From Nemertoderma westbladi (Eukaryota; Xenacoelomorpha; Nemertodermatida; Nemertodermatidae), in the NCBI GenBank assembly GCA_032718475.1, contig JAUCBJ010007787.1, forward strand, positions 19,860-83,859: a DNA stretch of 64,000 bases, given 5' to 3'. A program made the translations under genes and the position numbers. How positions within the stretch are numbered: the first letter of the stretch is position 1; the number at the start of each line of letters is the position of its first letter. The notes under the pieces are model-generated. The model worked only from the letters and a program-made list of their open reading frames with translations, made no database searches and was not told the origin of the DNA. Positions 31,108-42,700 of this stretch are shown here, piece by piece.

Positions 31108-31716
31108 CCCTGAACCCCCTAAAAATTCACCACCCGGTTACGCCTACTGGCCTATCAGCCTATGTGACAGTTTTAATTAGGGTTAAGGCCTGGCCAACTA
31201 CTGAACTACAGAACTAACCAACCGCATAGCTGCATTCCTGCATAGGCCTAACCAAACCAAAATAATAAACCAAATAAAGAAATATAATATACCGTACTCA
31301 GGTACCGTACTCATAATACAGTAATATACACACAGACTGACAGATATAGCTACAATCCAAGAAATACAGAAATAGTACCGGTACAACTACAAAACAAAAA
31401 TAGTACCGGTACACTACCCTACACAGCCCTACTACAGCAGTACTGTACTACTGTTCTGTACTACCAGCAACCGGTACCACTACTGTACCAGTGGCAGTGA
31501 TACACTGCATCACTGTAATCAAATTTCAGGATTGTACCGGTACCGATTCTGCGATTGCAGGACAGCGCAGGATGGCAATGGCACTTTCACAAAAAATGAC
31601 TGAATTATGATAGGCCTATGACAGTATGAACAAATTGCAAAATTAGCGGTCAACTTATGGTGGTTTATTCAAACATCCCTAAGACATACATTGTAATTTA
31701 TAACACATTTTTGTTC
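31108..31716. other. Transposon interior with ACCGGTA/GTACCGGTAC words
   Basis: No coding evidence. The palindrome GTACCGGTAC appears at about 31376-31385 and 31402-31411, with related ACCGGTAC at about 31470 and GTACCGGTACC at about 31533. It is also rich in GTAC/TACTGTAC words. It may be the promoter side of the PWWP ORF. The final bases (31706-31716) are one copy of the LINE target duplication. Confidence 0.55.
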
Positions 31717-33158
31717 TACTACTAGGATCGGCATGCTGCATTGCAGCTGCATTTTTAGGAATGCTGTGCCGGCTTGTCAACAAAATTGCACCGCCACAAC
31801 TCCCTATCACCCATGACATTTGCTAGATCATCCGCATCTTTAAGGCCAGTGTCCTTTAAGATGCGTCTCAAGAAAGTCATGGTCTGTCCACCATGCTTAT
31901 TCACTCCATGAGGCTGCCCAAGTACAAGATTATGCACTGGCTGGTCCTCACGGCGAAAGCAATGTCCTGCAAAGCGGAGGCGATTTTGTTCTAGTGTCAA
32001 GCTTGGGGGAACCAATGAGACACCTCCAATGTTATATAGTGTCTGGTTGGAGATGTGTGCATTGTACTTGACACAATGAACCCGGCGTAGCATTCTTGTG
32101 AATGTGCCATCCAGAGATTTGGTGTCCTCAGCAGTTAGAGCCCAGCATGGACTCCCGTAGAGGAGTACTGGAACTACTGCTGCTCTAAATAATCGGACCT
32201 TAAGTTTCCGATTAATTCTAGGTGACTTCCAAATCCTGGAAAGCCTATTCAAGGCTGCCCATGCCTTTCCCTTACGTATTCGAAGGTCCTCACCTGACTT
32301 CCGGATCCATGATCCCAGGTAACAGAAGTCGTCCACATGCTCAAGCATACCATCCTTTGAGCTTATGCTCATCCGATCAGAGACTTGCTGAGGACTTTCA
32401 AAGTTAACTGTCAGAATTTTGGTCTTTCTGGAGTTAATAAAAAAGACCAACACTAGAAGCAGCATGCTCTAATGAGCTGAGGAGCCGTTGGGCTCCCTCT
32501 AATGATTCTGAGAGTACTCCTAAGTCATCAGCAAAGTCTAGATCAGTTAGGTACTTGGCAGGATTTCCTCGACTTCTGGAGCCAGTAGGTGGAGTTATCA
32601 TCACCCCATCATCATTATGATGATCTAAGGACATGCGTAGAACATAGTCAACCACAATAATGAACAAGAATGGTGCAAGTGTGTCTCCTTGGAGGACGCC
32701 CCATAACACTTCAAATGGTTCTGTGTCACCGTCAACAGTAGACACAAATGTTGTCGAACCATCGTATACTGATCTGATTGCTGCAATAATTTCATCAGGA
32801 ATCCCATATAATGAAAGTATGCTGAACATACGTGACCGAGAGAGTGAATCAAAGGCCTTGAAGAAGTTAACAAAGATAACAGCCAGATGCCTGTCTTTCT
32901 TTTTTGATAATTCTTCAATTATCCTTCTAAGTGCCAAAATGGGCTCCATGGTCCCACGACCTTTACGGAACCCATTCTGATTTCCACGGAGCAGTCTCTC
33001 AATGGGATCCCTGATGCGATTTAATAGAATCCTATTGTATAGCTTTGCAGCAATCGAGATCAATGAGATTCCCCGAAAAAAAAAACCATAGAGTGTTAGG
33101 TTGCCCTTCTTGGGAACTGGCACCAACTTATTTGTTTTCATTTCTTGTTTTCATTTCT
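31717..33158 (-). mobile_element. Nested LINE copy (FADD-type RT), 5'-truncated, with 11-bp target-site duplication
   Basis: Same family as 14815 and 18059. It is flanked by CATTTTTGTTC at 31706-31716 and 33159-33169, an 11-bp direct repeat. The 5' end is cut just before NKLVPVPKKGNL (RT palm), typical of target-primed reverse transcription. Reading down: RDPIERLLRGNQNGFRKGRG, motif A VIFVNFFKAFDSLS, in which the catalytic Asp is Asn (GTTAAC for GTTGAC), GVLQGDTLAPFLF, and motif C LDFADDLGVL. A one-base T-run expansion near 32437-32443 (six T for five) shifts the frame, and a second T-run expansion near 33070 inserts Phe residues. After that the C-terminal part is intact to NFVDKPAQHS and a stop, then the short 3' UTR ending CCGATCCTAGTAGTAG. 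It is the cleanest copy in the window but is inactive. Confidence 0.95.
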
Positions 33159-33791
33159 CATTTTTGTTCAACATGATATAGTAGCATTCAACAAATATAA
33201 GGGAATGCTTGATTTATGTTATAAATAATGTAAAACATGTAAATCATGTTAAACAATTGTTAAATATTTACCTGATAAAACTTGTTACATAAAAACGTAC
33301 TTAACAAACGTCTTAAGATTGTTTACATGATTGGATATTATGTTATTGATCACTACCGTTTACTGTGTTGTAAACAAACTGTGATTTGAATTTTTGTAAA
33401 CCACCGGTTACTGTGTTTTAAATCAACGGTTATATGTATTTTTCAACCAATCGATTAATGTAAGTTTTAAACCACCGGTTACTTTGTATCAAATAATATG
33501 AACCGCCGTTTATTCCTAAGTCAAACACTGTTTCTGTTTTATGATAGCAATTACAATCCGGAAAACCACCGTTTCAATGTAACACTGCAGTTTGAAACCA
33601 CCGTTTCAATGTAACACTGCAGTTTGGGAAAATTTAAACCACCGTTTCAATGTAACACTGCACTTTGGGAAAATTTAAACCACCGTTTTAGCATATGCCA
33701 ATTTGTAACCAGCGGTTTTAAAAGAGCAACCATCGGTTGAAAATTTTATACCAGAGGTTAAAAAAAGAGCCGCCGAACAATTTTTTCAGTG

Positions 33792-36700
33792 TACTTACAT
33801 TCCTGGCTTCGTAACTTTTCCATCTGTCCACTACTTACATTCCCGGCTTCGTAACTTTTCCATCTGTCCACTACTTACATTCCTGGCTTCGTAACTTTTC
33901 CATCTCCCCACTAATTACATTCCTGGCTTCGTAACTTTTCCATCTCTCCACTACTTACATTCCTGGCTTCGTAACTTTACCATCTCTCCACTACTTACAT
34001 TCCTGGCTTCGTAACTTTTCCATCTCCCCACTACTTACATTCCTGGCTTCGTAACTTTTCCATCTGTCCACTACTTACATTCCTGGCTTCGTAACTTTTC
34101 CATCTGTCCACTACTTACATTCCTGGCTTCGTAACTTTTCCATCTCCCCACTACATACATTCCTGGCTTCGTAACTTTTCCATCTCTCCACTACTTACAT
34201 TCCTGGCTTCGTAACTTTACCATCTCTCCACTACTTACATTCCTGGCTTCGTAACTTTTCCATCTCTCCACTACTTACATTCCTGGCTTCGTAACTTTTC
34301 CATCTCCCCACTACTTACATTCCTGGCTTCGTAACTTTTCCATCTGTCCACTACTTACATTCCTGGCTTCGTAACTTTTCCATCTCTCCACTACTTACAT
34401 TCCTGGCTTCGTAACTTTTCCATCTCCCCACTACTTACATTCCTGGCTTCGTAACTTTTCCATCTCCCCACTACTTACATTCCTGGCTTCGTAACTTTTC
34501 CATCTCCCCACTACTTACATTCCTGGCTTCATAACTTTTCCATCTGTCCACTACTTACATTCCTGGCTTCGTAACTTTTCCATCTCTCCACTACTTACAT
34601 TCCTGGCTTCGTAACTTTTCCATCTCCCCACTACTTACATTCCCGGCTTAGTAACTTTACCATCTCCCCACTACTTCCATTCCTGGCTTCGTAACTTTTC
34701 CATCTCTCCACTACTTACATTCCTGGCTTCGTAACTTTTCCATCTCCCCACTACTTACATTCCTGGCTTCATAACTTTTCCATCTGTCCACTACTTACAT
34801 TCCTGGCTTCGTAACTTTTCCATCTCTCCACTACTTACATTCCTGGCTTCGTAACTTTTCCATCTCTCCACTACTTACATTCCTGGCTTCGTAACTTTTC
34901 CATTTCCCCACTACTTACATTCCTGGCTTCGTAACTTTTCCATCTCCCCACTACTTACATTCCTGGCTTCGTAACTTTTCCATCTCCCCACTACTTACAT
35001 TCCTGGCTTCGTAACTTTTCCATCTCCCCACTACTTACATTCCTGGCTTCGTAACTTTTCCATCTCTCCACTACTTACATTCCCGGCTTCGTAACTTTTC
35101 CATCTGTCCACTACTTACATTCCCGGCTTCGTAACTTTTCCATCTGTCCACTACTTACATTCCTGGCTTCGTAACTTTTCCATCTGTCCACTACTTACAT
35201 TCCTGGCTTCGTAACTTTTCCATCTGTCCACTACTTACATTCCTGGCTTCGTAACTTTTCCATCTGTCCACTACTTACATTCCTGGCTTCGTAACTTTTC
35301 CATCTGTCCACTACTTACATTCCTGGCTTCGTAACTTTTCCATCTGTCCACTACTTACATTCCTGGCTTCGTAACTTTTCCATCTGTCCACTACTTACAT
35401 TCCTGGCTTCGTAACTTTTCCATCTGTCCACTACTTACATTCCTGGCTTCGTAACTTTTCCATCTGTCCACTACTTACATTCCTGGCTTCGTAACTTTTC
35501 CATCTGTCCACTACTTACATTCCTGGCTTCGTAACTTTTCCATCTGTCCACTACTTACATTCCTGGCTTCGTAACTTTTCCATCTGTCCACTACTTACAT
35601 TCCTGGCTTCGTAACTTTTCCATCTCCCCACTACTTACATTCCTGGCTTCGTAACTTGTCCATCTCCCCACTACTTACATTCCTGGCTTCGTAACTTTTC
35701 CATCTCCCCACTACTTACATTCATGGCTTCGTAACTTTTCCATCTCTCCACTACTTACATTCCTGGCTTCGTAACTTTTCCATCTCTCCACTACTTACAT
35801 TCCTGGCTTCGTAACTTTTCCATCTCTCCACTACTTACATTCCTGGCTTCGTAACTTTTCCATCTCTCCACTACTTACATTCCTGGCTTCGTAACTTGTC
35901 CATCTCCCCACTACTTACATTCCTGGCTTCGTAACTTTTCCATCTCCCCACTACTTACATTCCTGGCTTCGTAACTTTTCCATCTCCCCACTACTTACAT
36001 TCCCGGCTTCGTAACTTTTCCATCTCCCCACTACTTACATTCCTGGCTTCGTAACTTTTCCATCTCTCCACTACTTACATTCCTGGCTTCGTAACTTTTC
36101 CATCTCTCCACTACTTACATTCCTGGCTTCGTAACTTTTCCATCTCCCCACTACTTACATTCCTGGCTTCGTAACTTTTCCATCTCCCCACTACTTACAT
36201 TCCTGGCTTCGTAACTTTTCCATCTCCCCACTACTTACATTCCTGGCTTCGTAACTTTTCCATCTCCCCACTACTTACATTCCTGGCTTCGTAACTTTAC
36301 CATCTCTCCACTACTTACATTCCTGGCTTCGTAACTTGTCCATCTCCCCACTACTTACATTCCTGGCTTCGTAACTTTTCCATCTCCCCACTACTTACAT
36401 TCCTGGCTTCGTAACTTTTCCATCTCTCCACTACTTACATTCCTGGCTTCGTAAATTTTCCATCTCCCCACTACTTACATTCCTGGCTTCGTAACTTTTC
36501 CATCTCTCCACTACTTACATTCCTGGCTTCGTAACTTTTCCATCTGTCCACTACTTACATTCCTGGCTTCGTAACTTTTCCATCTCTCCACTACTTACAT
36601 TCCTGGCTTCGTAACTTTTCCATCTCCCCACTACTTACATTCCTGGCTTCGTAACTTTTCCATCTCCCCACTACTTACATTCCTGGCTTCGTAACTTTTC

Positions 36701-39700
36701 CATCTCCCCACTACTTACATTCCTGGCTTCGTAACTTTTCCATCTCTCCACTACTTACATTCCTGGCTTCGTAACTTTTCCATCTCCCCACTACTTACAT
36801 TCCTGGCTTCGTAACTTTTCCATCTCCCCACTACTTACATTCCTGGCTTCATAACTTTTCCATCTCTCCACTACTTACATTCCTGGCTTCGTAACTTTTC
36901 CATCTGTCCACTACTTACATTCCTGGCTTCGTAACTTTACCATCTCTCCACTACTTACATTCCTGGCTTCGTAACTTTACCATCTCTCCACTACTTACAT
37001 TCCCGGCTTTGTAACTTTTCCATCTGTCCACTACTTACATTCCTGGCTTCGTAACTTTTCCATCTGTCCACTACTTACATTCCTGGCTTCGTAACTTTTC
37101 CATCTGTCCACTACTTACATTCCTGGCTTCGTAACTTTTCCATCTCCCCACTACTTACATTCCTGGCTTCGTAACTTTTCCATCTGTCCACTACTTACAT
37201 TCCTGGCTTCGTAACTTTTCCATCTCCCCACTACTTACATTCCTGGCTTCGTAACTTTTCCATCTCCCCACTACTTACATTCCTGGCTTCGTAACTTTTC
37301 CATCTCTCCACTACTTACATTCCTGGCTTCGTAACTTTTCCATCTCCCCACTACTTACATTCCTGGCTTCGTAACTTTTCCATCTCCCCACTACTTACAT
37401 TCCTGGCTTCGTAACTTTTCCATCTCCCCACTACTTACATTCCTGGCTTCGTAACTTTTCCATCTCCCCACTACTTACATTCCTGGCTTCGTAACTTTTC
37501 CATCTCCCCACTACTTACATTCCTGGCTTCGTAACTTTTCCATCTGTCCACTACTTACATTCCTGGCTTCGTAACTTTTCCATCTCCCCACTACTTACAT
37601 TCCTGGCTTCGTAACTTTTCCATCTCCCCACTACTTACATTCCTGACTTCGTAACTTTTCCATCTGTCCACTACTTACATTCCTGGCTTCGTAACTTGTC
37701 CATCTCCCCACTACTTACATTCCTGGCTTCGTAACTTTTCCATCTCTCCACTACTTACATTCCTGGCTTCGTAACTTTTCCATCTCCCCACTACTTACAT
37801 TCCTGGCTTCGTAACTTTTCCATCTCCCCACTACTTACATTCCTGACTTCGTAACTTTTCCATCTGTCCACTACTTACATTCCTGGCTTCGTAACTTTTC
37901 CATCTCTCCACTACTTACATTCCTGGCTTCGTAACTTTTCCATCTGTCCACTACTTACATTCCTGGCTTCGTAACTTTTCCATCTGTCCACTACTTACAT
38001 TCCTGGCTTCGTAACTTTTCCATCTCCCCACTACTTACATTCCTGGCTTCGTAACTTTTCCATCTGTCCACTACTTACATTCCTGGCTTCGTAACTTTTC
38101 CATCTCCCCACTACTTACATTCCTGGCTTCGTAACTTTTCCATCTCCCCACTACTTACATTCCTGGCTTCGTAACTTTTCCATCTCTCCACTACTTACAT
38201 TCCTGGCTTCGTAACTTTTCCATCTCCCCACTACTTACATTCCTGGCTTCGTAACTTTTCCATCTCCCCACTACTTACATTCCTGGCTTCGTAACTTTTC
38301 CATCTCCCCACTACTTACATTCCTGGCTTCGTAACTTTTCCATCTCCCCACTACTTACATTCCTGGCTTCGTAACTTTTCCATCTCCCCACTACTTACAT
38401 TCCTGGCTTCGTAACTTTTCCATCTGTCCACTACTTACATTCCTGGCTTCGTAACTTTTCCATCTCCCCACTACTTACATTCCTGGCTTCGTAACTTTTC
38501 CATCTCCCCACTACTTACATTCCTGACTTCGTAACTTTTCCATCTGTCCACTACTTACATTCCTGGCTTCGTAACTTGTCCATCTCCCCACTACTTACAT
38601 TCCTGGCTTCGTAACTTTTCCATCTCTCCACTACTTACATTCCTGGCTTCGTAACTTTACCATCTCTCCACTACTTACATTCCTGGCTTCGTAACTTTTC
38701 CATCTCCCCACTACTTACATTCCTGGCTTCGTAACTTTTCCATCTCCCCACTACTTACATTCCTGGCTTCGTAACTTTTCCATCTGTCCACTACTTACAT
38801 TCCTGGCTTCGTAACTTTTCCATCTCCCCACTACTTACATTCCTGGCTTCGTAACTTTTCCATCTCCCCACTACTTACATTCCTGGCTTCGTAACTTTTC
38901 CATCTCCCCACTACTTACATTCCTGGCTTCGTAACTTTTCCATCTCCCCACTACTTACATTCCTGGCTTCGTAACTTTTCCATCTCCCCACTACTTACAT
39001 TCCTGGCTTCGTAACTTTTCCATCTCCCCACTACTTACATTCCTGGCTTCGTAACTTTTCCATCTCCCCACTACTTACAATCCTGGCTTCGTAACTTTTC
39101 CATCTCTCCACTACATACATTCCTGGCTTCGTAACTTTTCCATCTCCCCACTACTTACATTCCTGGCTTCGTAACTTTTCCATCTCTCCACTACTTACAT
39201 TCCTGGCTTCGTAACTTTTCCATCTGTCCACTACTTACATTCCTGACTTCGTAACTTTTCCATCTCTCCACTACTTACATTCCTGGCTTCGTAACTTTTC
39301 CATCTGTCCACTACTTACATTCCTGACTTCGTAACTTTTCCATCTCCCCACTACTTACATTCCTGGCTTCGTAACTTTTCCATCTCTCCACTACTTACAT
39401 TCCTGGCTTCGTAACTTTTCCATCTCCCCACTACTTACATTCCTGGCTTCGTAACTTTTCCATCTCTCCACTACTTACATTCCTGGCTTCGTAACTTTTC
39501 CATCTCTCCACTACTTACATTCCTGGCTTCGTAACTTTTCCATCTCCCCACTACTTACATTCCTGGCTTCGTAACTTTTCCATCTCTCCACTACTTACAT
39601 TCCTGGCTTCGTAACTTTTCCATCTCTCCACTACTTACATTCCTGGCTTCGTAACTTTTCCATCTCTCCACTACTTACATTCCCGGCTTCGTAACTTTAC

Positions 39701-42700
39701 CATCTCCCCACTACTTACATTCCCGGCTTCGTAACTTTTCCATCTCTCCACTACTTACATTCCTGGCTTCGTAACTTTTCCATCTCTCCACTACTTACAT
39801 TCCTGGCTTCATAACTTTTCCATCTCTCCACTACTTACATTCCTGGCTTCGTAACTTTTCCATCTCCCCACTACTTACATTCCTGGCTTCGTAACTTTTC
39901 CATCTGTCCACTACTTACATTCCTGGCTTCGTAACTTTTCCATCTCCCCACTACTTACATTCCTGGCTTCGTAACTTTTCCATCTCCCCACTACTTACAT
40001 TCCTGGCTTCGTAACTTTTCCATCTCCCCACTACTTACATTCCTGGCTTCGTAACTTTTCCATCTCTCCACTACTTACATTCCTGGCTTCGTAACTTTAC
40101 CATCTCTCCACTACTTACATTCCTGGCTTCGTAACTTTTCCATCTCCCCACTACTTACATTCCTGGCTTCGTAACTTTTCCATCTCCCCACTACTTACAT
40201 TCCTGGCTTCGTAACTTTTCCATCTCCCCACTACTTACATTCCTGGCTTTGTAACTTTTCCATCTCTCCACTACTTACATTCCTGGCTTCGTAACTTTTC
40301 CATCTGTCCACTACTTACATTCCTGGCTTTGTAACTTTTCCATCTCCCCACTACTTACATTCCTGGCTTTGTAACTTTTCCATCTCTCCACTACTTACAT
40401 TCCTGGCTTCGTAACTTTTCCATCTCCCCACTACTTACACTCCTGGCTTCGTAACTTTTCCATCTCCCCACTACTTACATTCCTGGCTTTGTAACTTTTC
40501 CATCTCTCCACTACTTACATTCCTGGCTTCGTAACTTTTCCATCTCTCCACTACTTACATTCCTGGCTTCGTAACTTTACCATCTCTCCACTACTTACAT
40601 TCCTGGCTTCGTAACTTTTCCATCTCTCCACTACTTACATTCCTGGCTTCGTAACTTTACCATCTCTCCACTACTTACATTCCTGGCTTCGTAACTTTTC
40701 CATCTCCCCACTACTTACATTCCTGGCTTCGTAACTTTTCCATCTCTCCACTACTTACATTCCTGGCTTCGTAACTTTTCCATCTCTCCACTACTTACAT
40801 TCCTGCCTTCGTAACTTTTCCATCTCTCCACTACTTACATTCCTGGCTTCGTAACTTTTCCATCTGTCCACTACTTACATTCCTGGCTTCGTAACTTTTC
40901 CATCTCTCCACTACTTACATTCCTGCCTTCGTAACTTTTCCATCTCTCCACTACTTACATTCCTGGCTTCGTAACTTTTCCATCTCTCCACTACTTACAT
41001 TCCTGGCTTCGTAACTTTTCCATCTCCCCACTACTTACATTCCCGGCTTCGTAACTTTTCCATCTGTCCACTACTTACATTCCTGGCTTCGTAACTTTTC
41101 CATCTGTCCACTACTTACATTCCTGGCTTCGTAACTTTTCCATCGGTCCACTACTTACATTCCTGGCTTCGTAACTTTTCCATCTGTCCACTACTTACAT
41201 TCCTGGCTTCGTAACTTGTCCATCTCCCCACTACTTACATTCCTGGCTTCGTAACTTTTCCATCTCCCCACTACTTACATTCCTGGCTTCGTAACTTTTC
41301 CATCTCTCCACTACTTACATTCCTGGCTTCGTAACTTTTCCATCTCTCCACTACTTACATTCCTGGCTTCGTAACTTTTCCATCTCCCCACTACTTACAT
41401 TCCTGGCTTCGTAACTTTTCCATCTGTCCACTACTTACATTCCTGGCTTCGTAACTTTTCCATCTGTCCACTACTTACATTCCTGGCTTCGTAACTTTTC
41501 CATCTCCCCACTACTTACATTCCTGGCTTCGTAACTTTTCCATCTCTCCACTACTTACATTCCTGGCTTCGTAACTTTACCATCTCTCCACTACTTACAT
41601 TCCTGGCTTCGTAACTTTTCCATCTCTCCACTACTTACATTCCTGGCTTCGTAACTTTTCCATCTCCCCACTACTTACATTCCTGGCTTCGTAACTTTTC
41701 CATCTGTCCACTACTTACATTCCTGGCTTCGTAACTTTTCCATCTCCCCACTACTTACATTCCTGGCTTCGTCACTTTTCCATCTCCCCACTACTTACAT
41801 TCCTGGCTTCGTAACTTTTCCATCTCCCCACTACTTACATTCCTGGCTTTATAACTTTTCCATCTGTCCACTACTTACATTCCTGGCTTCGTAACTTTTC
41901 CATCTCTCCACTACTTACATTCCTGGCTTCGTAACTTTTCCATCTCCCCACTACTTACATTCCCGGCTTAGTAACTTTACCATCTCCCCACTACTTACAT
42001 TCCTGGCTTCGTAACTTTTCCATCTCTCCACTACTTACATTCCTGGCTTCATAACTTTTCCATCTCTCCACTACTTACATTCCTGGCTTCGTAACTTTTC
42101 CATCTCCCCACTACTTACATTCCTGGCTTCGTAACTTTTCCATCTCCCCACTACTTACATTCCTGGCTTCGTAACTTTTCCATCTCCCCACTACTTCCAT
42201 TCCTGGCTTCGTAACTTTTCCATCTCTCCACTACTTACATTCCTGGCTTCGTAACTTTTCCATCTCCCCACTACTTACATTCCCGGCTTAGTAACTTTAC
42301 CATCTCCCCACTACTTCCATTCCTGGCTTTGTAACTTTTCCATCTCTCCACTACTTACATTCCTGGCTTCGTAACTTTTCCATCTCCCCACTACTTACAT
42401 TCCTGGCTTCGTAACTTTTCCATCTCCCCACTACTTACATTCCTGGCTTCGTCACTTTTCCATCTCCCCACTACTTACATTCCTGGCTTCGTAACTTTTC
42501 CATCTCCCCACTACTTACATTCCTGGCTTCGTAACTTTTCCATCTCTCCACTACTTACATTCCTGGCTTCGTAACTTTTCCATCTGTCCACTACTTACAT
42601 TCCTGGCTTCGTAACTTTACCATCTCTCCACTACTTACATTCCTGGCTTCGTAACTTTACCATCTCTCCACTACTTACATTCCCGGCTTTGTAACTTTTC

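Larger units (their letters stand above)
29633..33791. mobile_element. 4.16-kb DNA transposon with TA target duplication, AACCNNNGGTT subterminal palindromes and a PWWP-protein ORF
   Basis: It is inserted in the 40-bp satellite. The left end is CACTGAAAAA and the right end TTTTTTCAGTG. Each flank has TA (29631-29632 and 33792-33793), and removing the element with one TA restores a perfect unit (CCACTA-CTTACATT). The inverted ends extend imperfectly about 50 bp (both with a T-run and AACCTCTGGT). About 550 bp of the left and 460 bp of the right subterminal regions carry roughly 30 full or partial copies of the palindrome AACC-N3-GGTT, in part as ~54-bp tandem units (29830-30180). No transposase is visible; the only sizeable frame of its own is the PWWP protein (30307-31107). 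The TA duplication with CACTG ends fits Tc1/mariner-like or CMC (EnSpm/Mirage-type) elements; unresolved. A LINE is nested at 31717-33158. Confidence 0.9.
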
